From positions 1,612,001-1,676,000 of the forward strand of contig OZ241359.1 in the NCBI GenBank assembly GCA_965199705.1: DNA of 64,000 nt, read 5' to 3'. Every line of letters starts with the position of its first letter. Position 1 is the first letter of the stretch. The notes under the pieces are model-generated. The model made no database searches. It worked only from the letters and a program-made list of their open reading frames with translations, and was not told the origin of the DNA. Shown piece after piece: positions 26,582 through 35,077 of this stretch. The translations under genes were made by a program, and so were the position numbers. The stretch is from Azophilus sp965199705. GTDB taxonomy: Bacteria; Pseudomonadota; Gammaproteobacteria; Pseudomonadales; Azotimanducaceae.

Positions 26582-26995
26582 ATGACCAATCCACCCGACA
26601 ATCCGGACAATCAGCGCAATGACGCTTCGGGCAGCCGTGGACAGCGCCAATTGCCGGCGATCGCTTTGACGGTGGGGGTCTGCCTGATCCTTGCCGGGCT
26701 GGTTTTCGGCCTGTACATGCAAAGGCAGGCTTCCGATGCCGCTCAGGCAGAGCCTTCACTCGGCAAGGCCGTGTACGAACGCCACTGCTTCTCCTGCCAT
26801 GCGTCGGGCATCGCCGGTGCGCCCAGAACCGGGGATGTCGAGGCCTGGGCGCCCCTGTTGGCGAAGGGAGATGCGGCCCTCCTGAGAGCGACCATAGACG
26901 GCGTGCCACCCGGGATGCCGGCCAAGGGTTTGTGCATGGCGTGTTCGGAACAGGCCCTTGCCGAAGCCATTGACTACATGGTGGCGTCGGATTGA
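26582..26995 (+). CDS. Membrane-anchored class I cytochrome c (c5-like)
   Basis: A 137-residue protein with one N-terminal transmembrane helix (about residues 25-45) that should hold a periplasmic heme domain. The heme site is CFSCH (69-73). The likely distal ligand is Met112 in PPGMPAKG, followed by CMAC; a disulfide-type Cys pair there is usual in cytochrome c5. It would shuttle electrons at the membrane. It starts 22 bases after the aminotransferase stop on the same strand, but no functional link is evident. Confidence 0.85.
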   Translation: MTNPPDNPDNQRNDASGSRGQRQLPAIALTVGVCLILAGLVFGLYMQRQASDAAQAEPSLGKAVYERHCFSCHASGIAGAPRTGDVEAWAPLLAKGDAALLRATIDGVPPGMPAKGLCMACSEQALAEAIDYMVASD

Positions 26996-27012
26996 TCGGC
27001 AGCCGGGCCGCG

Positions 27013-28818
27013 TCAGCGATTGACGAACATCGTCTCCAGATGTCGCCAGCCACGGCCAGCGTAGCGCATCACCTCGGCAGCCTCCGCCTCCCGCAGAGGC
27101 GCTGGGCGGCGAACCCAGGGCAGGGCGAGGTCGGCCCGACGAATCATGTGGCCGACATTCTGCCGCCAGGCAGGCGGCAGGTGATTGGCGAAGCGCGTCA
27201 GCGTCTGCCCGGCGCGGCTTGATGAACGATTGATCCGACGCTGCTCGTCGGCGCGGAGCGGCACAGCATAGTGTCGAAGAAAGTCGCCGGGCGTATCGCC
27301 GCAATAACGGAATACGCGAACGCGGTCCTCTCCGAGCAAGAGCCCTGCTTCCTGCACGAACAGCAGATAGTCCAGATGTTGGCGGAACCAGGGGTTCTGC
27401 AATGCCTGTTGAAAACTGATCGGGCGACCGTACACGGCGGCTTCCGGGGCCTCCTGGTCGGCTGCTTGCGGATTGCGTAGATACTGGCCATAGAGGGCTG
27501 CCGCAAAACTCGCCGGCTCCCGCAGCCAGACGCACAACTCGACGTCGAATTGTTCGCCGAGCTGCCGGATTTCGGCCTTGGCGGTGCGGGAGAAGTCCTG
27601 CCAGTGATTGAAAATTCCTTCGGTGCTGAGCATCAGGTTGTCGGCGCCACTCGGTGCGGTCTGCGCCAGATCCAGCACGTGCTCGGTCAGCCCGCGCCCG
27701 TCCGCGTAGCGCAACAGTTCGACCAGGCGCTGATGCTTGGGTTGCTGGCCGTCGGACGGCTCCGGATACCACCAGCCGTGCTCCGCGAGTCTGTCCCGAT
27801 GTTTGTAGAGACAGGTCTGCAAGGCGATGCAGCCGGTTTTGGGTGTGCCGGCGTGCAGTATCAGGCGCGTTCGTTTGCCATCTGACGCGGCAACCGGCGT
27901 TGTTGTTGCCGGCACAGCATCGGCGAGGACTTCAGTGGCCAAGTGCTTTTTGTAATGGCCGAAGAACTCGGTATCGGTGCGCTTGCCGAGGCTTGAGTTG
28001 GCTCGCTGGACAGCGGCGGCCAGCGCTGGATTGGCGTCTGCTTTCGGCGCGATGAAGCCGAATTCGTCCAGGCATCGGTGATAGTGAAGTACGCGCACCG
28101 GTTGCTCTGCCTCCAGTCGGGAAAGCTTGCCCGGCTGGTGACAGGGATAATTCCAGTTGGTCGGCAGCGACGCCCAGGGCAGGTTGGCCGAGCCGAGCGC
28201 CAGGGCAAAGGCCAGTTGGTCGATGTGCTTGCGCGCCACCGGGTGTGGGCACAGGTCGGGGTTGTGAAACATTGTTTCTGCCCAATGCCGCCAGGCTTGC
28301 CGCAGGGGCGCGATCAATCGGGTCGGCACAAAGAGAAAGCCACCGTTCAGGTTGCTGGCGATGGTGTCACCCTGATGCGCAAGGTCGCAGGGCACGCATG
28401 CCGGCAGCGGTTGGTCGAGGTCCGCAAACAGCTTTTTGATCACTGGAAGCGGCGGATTCGGGCCGTCCACCACCTTGCCCCGGATACGGTCTGGGTCCGG
28501 CGCCTCGAGTGGCGCCGTCACCGCCAGATCCAGATCCAGCAGAAATACACCTGCGCCCGACGGCGGCTGTTCGACCAGATGGTCGAGTTGTGCGATCTTG
28601 TTGCAGAAGGTCTGATCCAGGTAGGGCGTCAGAATCGGCGTCTGATATCCGCGCTCGGAAATCGCTGCCACCACGCTATCCGGGGTGCGGCTGGTACACT
28701 GCACCAGCACCCGGCTGCGGGGTATCTGGCCAAGGGTATCCAGAGTGTGCAGCAGAATGTCGGCCTGGTAGGGGTGTAGCGGCGCCTGATCGACCACCAT
28801 CGAACAATGAAAATTCAT
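27013..28818 (-). CDS. Fusion of a glycosyltransferase-like domain and a sulfotransferase-like domain
   Basis: A 601-residue protein in two parts. Residues ~1-260 look like a nucleotide-sugar transferase fold, with an acidic LLDLDLAV motif and LNGGFLFVPT. Residues ~310-600 look like a P-loop sulfotransferase: LILHAGTPKTGCIALQ fits the PAPS-binding loop pattern of bacterial carbohydrate sulfotransferases, followed by LSTEGIFNHW and LCVWLREPASFAAALYGQYL. It may glycosylate and sulfate the same surface glycan; this is inference. No signal peptide is seen. The Lys expected in the first loop is present. It diverges from the MATE gene with 38 bases between starts. Confidence 0.65.
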   Translation of the reverse strand: MNFHCSMVVDQAPLHPYQADILLHTLDTLGQIPRSRVLVQCTSRTPDSVVAAISERGYQTPILTPYLDQTFCNKIAQLDHLVEQPPSGAGVFLLDLDLAVTAPLEAPDPDRIRGKVVDGPNPPLPVIKKLFADLDQPLPACVPCDLAHQGDTIASNLNGGFLFVPTRLIAPLRQAWRHWAETMFHNPDLCPHPVARKHIDQLAFALALGSANLPWASLPTNWNYPCHQPGKLSRLEAEQPVRVLHYHRCLDEFGFIAPKADANPALAAAVQRANSSLGKRTDTEFFGHYKKHLATEVLADAVPATTTPVAASDGKRTRLILHAGTPKTGCIALQTCLYKHRDRLAEHGWWYPEPSDGQQPKHQRLVELLRYADGRGLTEHVLDLAQTAPSGADNLMLSTEGIFNHWQDFSRTAKAEIRQLGEQFDVELCVWLREPASFAAALYGQYLRNPQAADQEAPEAAVYGRPISFQQALQNPWFRQHLDYLLFVQEAGLLLGEDRVRVFRYCGDTPGDFLRHYAVPLRADEQRRINRSSSRAGQTLTRFANHLPPAWRQNVGHMIRRADLALPWVRRPAPLREAEAAEVMRYAGRGWRHLETMFVNR

Positions 28819-28856
28819 GCGTCGCTTGCTGCTCTTGGGTCAGGGTGATCGGGAAT

Positions 28857-30218
28857 ATGAAGGCTGTCGGGGAATTGTACCGGCTCGGTCGCCTGGCCGT
28901 GCCGATCATGTTGGCCCAGCTCTCGCAGATGGGCATGGGCGTGGCCGACACCATCATGGCCGGGCGAGTCAGCGCTGCCGACCTGGCCGGCGTCACCCTG
29001 GGCGGCAATCTGTTCTGGCCGCCCATCCTGCTCGTTGCCGGGGTCATACTTTCGGTTTCGCCTACCGTTTCACAATTGCACGGCGGCGGCCATGTGAGGC
29101 GGGCCGGCGAGGTGGTGCGCCAGGCCGTCTGGATAGCGCTTGCGGGCGGCAGCGCGATCGTGCTGCTGCTGCACAACAGCCGCGCCATACTCGACTGGGT
29201 GGGCGTGGATCCGGTGGCGATTCCGATCGCCACGGCCTATGCCAAGGCGATTTCCTGGGGCGTTCTGCCCTTGCTCGGTTTCTTCGTGTTGCGTTATCTC
29301 TGCGATGGCCTGTCCTGGACCCTGCCGGCCATGCTGGTCGCACTGACGGCTTTGGCGCTCAAGATTCCGCTCAATCTTCTGTTCATTCACGGCGGTCCGG
29401 GCGTTCCTGCCATGGGTGGCGTGGGCTGCGGTTATGCCACTGCCATCGTCATGGCCGGCGAGTGCGTTGCCATGATGTTGATCGTCGGCTTCTCGCGTAT
29501 GCGGGCGGCGGGCGTATTCCAGCGCTTCAGTTGGCCGGATTGGCAGGAGATTGGCCGCCTGGTGCGCCTCGGCGCCCCGATCGGCGCTGCCAATTTCATG
29601 GAAGTGAGCCTTTTCGCCTACACCACTCTGCTGATTGGCCGTCTTGGCGTGGAGGCTGTGGCTGCGCATCAGATTGCCAACAATGTGGCCGGCCTCGCAT
29701 TCATGGTTCCGCTTGGCGTCGGCATGGCAGCGTCGGTCAGGGTGGGGTTCAATGTCGGGAAGCGGGACCTGGCGGCGGCCCGGCGCAGCGGCCATGTCGC
29801 CCTGTTTCTCGGCGCCTGCTTTGCCATCTCGGCGGCGACCCTGATTCTGTTCACCCGGCATTCGATTTCCGGCATTTATACGGGTGTGTCGGCTGTCTCG
29901 CTACTGGCTGCGGAACTGCTGCTGTTCGTTGCAGTCTTGCAGTTAGTGGACAATACCCAGGTGATCGCCATGGGCGCCTTGCGCGGCTACAAGGATACGG
30001 GCGCGCCGATGGCGCTGGCCGCCGTCGCCTACTGGGGGTTTGGTTTTCCCATCGCGGTTTCGCTGGGATTCGGGCTTCTCGGCTTGCCGGAGCTCGGCGT
30101 CCACGGCTTCTGGGTCGGCTCGATCACCGGCCTTTGCATCGCTGCGGTCTGTCTGGTCACTCGCCTGTACTGGCTGTCTCGACGGACAGATCGGGTGTGG
30201 CGGCTGGCGCATCGTTGA
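28857..30218 (+). CDS. MATE family multidrug efflux transporter (NorM type)
   Basis: A 453-residue membrane protein with twelve predicted hydrophobic helices in two homologous halves. The N-terminal half has PIMLAQLSQMGMGVADTIMAG and the second half LGAPIGAANFMEVSLF and HQIANNVAGLAFMVPLG, all MATE features. These pumps export cationic drugs or other organic compounds using a Na+ or H+ gradient. The frame is open farther upstream, but ATG 28857 gives the family N-terminus. The substrate is unknown. Confidence 0.92.
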   Translation: MKAVGELYRLGRLAVPIMLAQLSQMGMGVADTIMAGRVSAADLAGVTLGGNLFWPPILLVAGVILSVSPTVSQLHGGGHVRRAGEVVRQAVWIALAGGSAIVLLLHNSRAILDWVGVDPVAIPIATAYAKAISWGVLPLLGFFVLRYLCDGLSWTLPAMLVALTALALKIPLNLLFIHGGPGVPAMGGVGCGYATAIVMAGECVAMMLIVGFSRMRAAGVFQRFSWPDWQEIGRLVRLGAPIGAANFMEVSLFAYTTLLIGRLGVEAVAAHQIANNVAGLAFMVPLGVGMAASVRVGFNVGKRDLAAARRSGHVALFLGACFAISAATLILFTRHSISGIYTGVSAVSLLAAELLLFVAVLQLVDNTQVIAMGALRGYKDTGAPMALAAVAYWGFGFPIAVSLGFGLLGLPELGVHGFWVGSITGLCIAAVCLVTRLYWLSRRTDRVWRLAHR

Positions 30219-30287
30219 TGCTCTGTCCGCTGCGGGTGAGTTGAGCCAACGAGGTTTGATGAAGCCCCCCCGGGTTCGACCGCTGGA

Positions 30288-30872
30288 TCAGGCGCTGGTG
30301 GCTCTGCGCGCGACGACCTCCGGCCACTCAAGGCGCAGCCAAGGGGTGAAGTGCTCTGACCCAGCCTGTATCCGGGCGCTCAAGTCGTCCGGCGCCACCC
30401 AGGCCCAGTCGTCGATTTCCGTGGTGTTGATCGTCGGCTCGCCGGTCAGTTCTGCGCAATACACCGAGCAGAGTTCGTGTTCGCTGCCGACCTCACCGAA
30501 GGTGGCGTGATACTCGAATTTGTAGAGGTATCGCAAATCATGCAGTTGCGCTGAGCGGATGCCAAGCTCATCGTCAATGCGGCGGCGAACCGCAACTTCC
30601 ATGGCTTCCCCCTGACGCGGGTGCGAGCAGCAACTGTTGGCCCAGTAGCCGGGCCAAAGCCGTTTGCCGCTGGCCCGCTTCTGGATCAGCAGTTCGCCCT
30701 GCTTGTTGAATACGAACGCCGAAAAGGCGCGATGCAATTTGCCTTGGCCGTCGTGGCAGGCGGCCTTGTCGAGGTGGCCGATTTCGCGATCTTCGGCGTC
30801 CACGAGGATCAGCATGTCGCTCTCAGATGACACGGATTCCTGCTTGGTTGGCAATGCGATGCGGTGGGCCAT
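30288..30872 (-). CDS. idi: Isopentenyl-diphosphate delta-isomerase type 1
   Basis: A 194-residue Nudix-fold enzyme interconverting IPP and DMAPP in isoprenoid synthesis. Motifs: HRAFSAFVFN, LIQKRASGKRLWPGYW, the catalytic Cys in NSCCSHP, AVRRRIDDELG and the acidic EIDDWAWV. The ATG at 30872 is supported by GGAG nine bases upstream. No other isoprenoid genes are in view. It is convergent with the MATE gene. Confidence 0.94.
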   Translation of the reverse strand: MAHRIALPTKQESVSSESDMLILVDAEDREIGHLDKAACHDGQGKLHRAFSAFVFNKQGELLIQKRASGKRLWPGYWANSCCSHPRQGEAMEVAVRRRIDDELGIRSAQLHDLRYLYKFEYHATFGEVGSEHELCSVYCAELTGEPTINTTEIDDWAWVAPDDLSARIQAGSEHFTPWLRLEWPEVVARRATSA

Positions 30873-31065
30873 GGGTTTCTCCAGAAGGGACTCTGATTCT
30901 AGCCGAAATCGCCGAACCCATATCCATCGCCCGGATATTGCACCGACAGTTGCGGGCGGCGTCCCGGCTGCGGCGTTGGCCGGACGATGCGGCGACTTGC
31001 TATGCTGTATGTGTTGATCGCCCCCGTGTGGGCGTCAGTGGCTGCAATCTTCGGGAGATGGATTC

Positions 31066-31923
31066 ATGCAAATCGGCGTTGCCATGGCCTTCAATCACAT
31101 CACCGCGCCTGCGTTCATCATGGAGGCGGCACAGGCGGTCGAGGCGGCCGGCATTGACGCCATTTGGCTGCCGGAACACGTGATCTTCGTGCCGGGCCAC
31201 GAATCCCGGTATCCGTATAGCGACGATGGCCGTATCCCCGGCGACCCTGAGGGCATTCTCGATCCGTTTTCCGCCCTCATGTTCATTGCCGGGTGCACCA
31301 GTCGGGTCCGGTTGGGCACGGGCATCTGTCTGGTGCCGCAGCGCAACCCCGTCTATACCGCCAAGGCGGTGGCGGACCTGGACTATCTATCCGGCGGGCG
31401 CGTCAATTTCGGCGTTGGCATCGGTTGGCTGCGCGAGGAATTTGACAATCTGCAAATGCAGTTCGCCGGGCGCGGCGCACGCACACTCGAATACCTTGAA
31501 GTGATGCAGGCCCTGTGGGGGCCGGGCCTCGCCGAGTATCAAGGCGAGCACTATCGCCTGAGCGCCTGCCACTTCAACCCGAAACCCGTGCAATCGCCGC
31601 ATCCGCCGATTTATTTCGGCGGCGAAAGCGATGCGGCGCTACGCCGGGTGGCGAGCCACGGGGACGGCTGGTATGGCTTTGACTTGGACCCCGCCGGCAT
31701 GGCGGCGCGGTTGGCGCGGCTTTCGGAGTTGCTGGCTGACGCCGGACGCAGCCTGAGTGACCTCACCTTGATCGTCGGCCCAAACCGAAAACCGATCACG
31801 CCGGAAACCGTGGCCCAATATGCGGCCCTTGGCGTCGATCAGGTGGTGGCGCCGCTCTTTGCCACCAATCTGGAGAAGCTCGAAGGGCGTATTGCACGGC
31901 TCATGGATCGTTTTGGTCGATAG
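31066..31923 (+). CDS. Luciferase-like (LLM class) flavin/F420-dependent oxidoreductase
   Basis: A 285-residue TIM-barrel oxidoreductase. Typical blocks are IDAIWLPEHVIF, RVRLGTGICLVPQRNPVYTAK, LDYLSGGRVNFGVGIGW, HPPIYFGGESDAALRRVA and GDGWYG. Members use FMN or F420 to oxidise diverse small molecules. It resembles the F420-type subfamily, but the cofactor cannot be fixed from sequence alone, and no F420 synthesis gene is in view. The start follows GGGAG. The last 23 bases overlap the 3' end of the convergent ileS. Confidence 0.88.
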   Translation: MQIGVAMAFNHITAPAFIMEAAQAVEAAGIDAIWLPEHVIFVPGHESRYPYSDDGRIPGDPEGILDPFSALMFIAGCTSRVRLGTGICLVPQRNPVYTAKAVADLDYLSGGRVNFGVGIGWLREEFDNLQMQFAGRGARTLEYLEVMQALWGPGLAEYQGEHYRLSACHFNPKPVQSPHPPIYFGGESDAALRRVASHGDGWYGFDLDPAGMAARLARLSELLADAGRSLSDLTLIVGPNRKPITPETVAQYAALGVDQVVAPLFATNLEKLEGRIARLMDRFGR

Positions 31924-34900
31924 CGTCACGATAAGCCGTCCGCACCAGCCGGAAGCAGAAGCTCAGGCCGTCGATGCTGGCTTCGCTCACCGCATCACTA
32001 CCGGTCAGTGGCGCTGATTCAAAAGAGGTGCTCAAGGTCTCGGCCATGATGTAGTCGCGGTGTTCCTCAGCCGCCTGCATCAACGCTGCGTCGCCCGTGT
32101 AGCGCACGGTGATGCGGTCGCTGAGCGCCAGGCTCTGATCCTTGCGGGCGCGTTGCAGGCGATTGACAATTTCCCGCGCCAGGCCGGCGCGGATCAGTTC
32201 CGGGGTCAGCGTGCAATCCAGCACGATGCTGATCTGACCGTCGGTGGCGGCGCCAGCGCCTGGCCTGGATTGGTGCTGCACCAGGACGTCTTCACTGTCG
32301 AAGCGTTCGCCATCGATCTCGACAGCGCCGGTCGCTTGCAGCTGTTCGATTTCCGTGGCTGACAGATTCGCAAGACGCGCCGCGTAGGGCTTCATCTGTT
32401 TGCCCAGCCGCTTGCCAAGGCGACGGAAGTTGGCCTTCGCCACGCGCTCGATGTAGCGGGTTTCGTCCGTGTCCAGCACCAGGTTGCGGACGTTCAGTTC
32501 GGTGCGGATGGTGTCGCCCAAGCGTTCGATATCCGTCAACAGGGCCTGATCCTGATGGATGATCGTCAATCGTTCCAGTGGCGTGCGCAAACCGATCTTC
32601 GCATCCTCGCGCTGCTGGCGCCCGAGCAGTATCACCTGCCGGGCGCGCTCTACCGCCAGTTCCAGGGCCGGCGCCTGCAGGGCTTTCTCCGGCTTCGGAT
32701 AGTCGCAAAGGTGGACGGACTCCGGCACGGGCTCAGTACCGCTGAGGCGCGCCAGCTCCTGATACAGGTATTCGGAGAGAAACGGCGCGAAGGGCGCCAT
32801 CACCCGGCTGAGATCGTGCAGCACCTGGTGCAGCGTGCTGTAGGCAGCAATCTTGTCGGCATTGACACCCGTCTGCCAGAAGCGTGGCCGGTTGAGCCGG
32901 ATGTACCAGTTGGTGAGGTCCTCGATGAATTCCAGCAGCGCCGGCACCACCAGATAAAGGCGATAGGCCGCCATCTGCTGCGTCACCCGGGCCTTCAGTG
33001 TTTGCAGGCGTGAGAGCACCCAGCGATCCAGCGGGTTCTGGCCCAGGTGCTCGCCCTTGTCCGGGGACCAGTTGTCCAGGGTGGCGTAGCTGTTCAGAAA
33101 GGCGAAGGCGTTGTACCAGGGCAGCAGGGCGCGGCGCGTCATGTCGCGCACGCCCGAATCGGTGAAGCGTTGCTCTTCGCCGCGCACCAGGCCGGAATTG
33201 ATGAGATAGAGGCGCAGCGCATCCGCCCCGTAGGTTTCCATCAGTTCATCCGGAGCCGTGTAGTTGCGCAGCCGCTTGGACATCTTGCGCCCGTCTTCGG
33301 CCATGACCATGCCGTTGACAATGACGTTGCGAAACGCCGGTTTGGCGAAGAGAGCAGCGGACAATACCGCAAGGGTATAGAACCAGCCACGCGTCTGATC
33401 GAGACCCTCGGCGATGAACTCAGCGGGAAAACCTGCCTCGAAGACATCCTGATTTTCAAAGGGATAGTGTAGTTGCGCATAGGGCATGGCGCCGGATTCG
33501 AACCAGCAGTCCAGCACCTCGGGGATGCGCCGGTAAACCCCCGCTTCACCCGGGCGCTGGAAGGTGAGCGGATCCACGTGTTCCCGGTGCAGATCATCGA
33601 CCCGAACACCGGTCAACTCGGCGAGTTCATCGATCGAGCCGATGCACACTTGTCGCCCTGTCTCATCGTTGATCCAGATGGGCAGGGGCGTGCCCCAGAC
33701 ACGGTTGCGGGAAACCGCCCAATCCGCCGCGCCTTTCAACCAGTTGCCGAAGCGGCCATGCTTGATGTGCTCCGGCACCCAGCGCACCTGCTCGTTGCAA
33801 TCCAGCAGGGTGTCGATCAGGTCGGTCACCCGTACATACCAGCTCGGCACCGCTCGATAGATCAGCGGCGTGTCGGACCGGTAGCAATAGGGGTAGGCGT
33901 GCGTCGTGGTCGATTGCCGCCAGAGCACGCCAGCGGCCTTCAACTCGCGGATGATGACGGCGTCTGCTTCCTTTACGTGCTGGCCGGCAAGATCCGGCGC
34001 CTCTTCGGTGAAATGGCCGCTCATCGTGACCGGACAGACAAAGGCTTCGATGCCGGCGGCGCGCGTCACCCGCAGATCATCCTCGCCGAACGCCGGGGCC
34101 TGATGCACCAGCCCGGTGCCGTCTTCGGCGGTCACATAGGCGTCGGTCAGCACCACGAAGGCGCCGCGGTTCGCTTCCTCCTGAAACCACGGAAAGATCG
34201 GCAGATAGCGACGCCCCGCGAGCGCCTTGCCGGGCAGGCGTTGCACTACTTCCGGGTTGCCGTAGGCGGCCAGGCGCTCGGCCGCCAGATAGATCAGCCG
34301 CCCTGAATCCGCATCCCGCACCTGCGCGTACTCGATGTCCGGCCCGGCGCACACGCTCAGGTTGGCCGGCAGGGTCCAGGGGGTGGTAGTCCAGATGGCC
34401 AGCCACGCATCCTCGTCGGCCAGCTTCAACAGCACGGTGATGGCCGGGTCCTGCACATCCCGGTAGTTGGAAGTGGCCTCGAAGTTGGAAAGCGGCGTTT
34501 CCAGGGCTGTGGAGACCGGCATGATCTTGTTGCCCTGATAGACGAGGCCGAGATCCCACAAACGCTTGAACACCCACCAGAGGGATTCCATGTACCAGGC
34601 GTCCATGGTCTTGTAATCCTGATCGAAATCCACCCAGCGCCCGAGTCGGGTGATGGTTTGGCGCCATTGAGCAACATAGCGCCCGACGATGGCGCGGCAC
34701 TCGTCGTTGTAGCCGGCTACGCCAAGCTTGGCGACGGCGTCCTGGGCCGACATGCCAAGCTGGGTGTCAATTTCGTGTTCGATGGGCAGGCCATGGCAAT
34801 CCCAACCGAATCGGCGCAGCACATAGCGGCCCTGCATCGTCCAGTAACGCGGCACCACATCCTTGATGGTACTGGCCACCAGGTGGCCGTGATGCGGTAG

Positions 34901-35062
34901 TCCGGTCGCAAAGGGTGGCCCGTCGTAGAAGATGTAGCGCTTCTTGCCCTTGCGCTGTTCGACGGAGCGCTGAAACGCCTGAGACTGTTCCCACAGGAGC
35001 AGCATGTCGTGCTCCAGTTGTACGAAAAACGGGAGCTGATCAGCCTGTGTGGCCTCGGCCAT
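31901..35062 (-). CDS. ileS: Isoleucyl-tRNA synthetase, eukaryotic-like (IleRS2) type
   Basis: A 1,053-residue class Ia synthetase charging tRNA-Ile. The HIGH motif is HHGH in PPFATGLPHHGHLVAS, followed by TIKDVVPRYW, and the KMSKS loop is KMSKR in DGRKMSKRLRNY. The GLPH-GH-TIKD context is that of the eukaryotic-like IleRS2 group, which includes mupirocin-insensitive enzymes. It differs from the usual bacterial type. An editing CP1 domain is present (TTPWTLPANLSV near 220). No lspA or ribF partner is adjacent, also unlike the standard bacterial ileS locus. A second ileS elsewhere cannot be excluded. Confidence 0.95.
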   Translation of the reverse strand: MAEATQADQLPFFVQLEHDMLLLWEQSQAFQRSVEQRKGKKRYIFYDGPPFATGLPHHGHLVASTIKDVVPRYWTMQGRYVLRRFGWDCHGLPIEHEIDTQLGMSAQDAVAKLGVAGYNDECRAIVGRYVAQWRQTITRLGRWVDFDQDYKTMDAWYMESLWWVFKRLWDLGLVYQGNKIMPVSTALETPLSNFEATSNYRDVQDPAITVLLKLADEDAWLAIWTTTPWTLPANLSVCAGPDIEYAQVRDADSGRLIYLAAERLAAYGNPEVVQRLPGKALAGRRYLPIFPWFQEEANRGAFVVLTDAYVTAEDGTGLVHQAPAFGEDDLRVTRAAGIEAFVCPVTMSGHFTEEAPDLAGQHVKEADAVIIRELKAAGVLWRQSTTTHAYPYCYRSDTPLIYRAVPSWYVRVTDLIDTLLDCNEQVRWVPEHIKHGRFGNWLKGAADWAVSRNRVWGTPLPIWINDETGRQVCIGSIDELAELTGVRVDDLHREHVDPLTFQRPGEAGVYRRIPEVLDCWFESGAMPYAQLHYPFENQDVFEAGFPAEFIAEGLDQTRGWFYTLAVLSAALFAKPAFRNVIVNGMVMAEDGRKMSKRLRNYTAPDELMETYGADALRLYLINSGLVRGEEQRFTDSGVRDMTRRALLPWYNAFAFLNSYATLDNWSPDKGEHLGQNPLDRWVLSRLQTLKARVTQQMAAYRLYLVVPALLEFIEDLTNWYIRLNRPRFWQTGVNADKIAAYSTLHQVLHDLSRVMAPFAPFLSEYLYQELARLSGTEPVPESVHLCDYPKPEKALQAPALELAVERARQVILLGRQQREDAKIGLRTPLERLTIIHQDQALLTDIERLGDTIRTELNVRNLVLDTDETRYIERVAKANFRRLGKRLGKQMKPYAARLANLSATEIEQLQATGAVEIDGERFDSEDVLVQHQSRPGAGAATDGQISIVLDCTLTPELIRAGLAREIVNRLQRARKDQSLALSDRITVRYTGDAALMQAAEEHRDYIMAETLSTSFESAPLTGSDAVSEASIDGLSFCFRLVRTAYRDAIDQNDP

Positions 35063-35077
35063 GGGTCTTGCAGGCGC

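Noticed and set aside
30270..30310. tRNA T-loop-like GGGTTCGACC
   Set aside because: The five bases on each side do not pair, and no acceptor or anticodon arm could be built around it.
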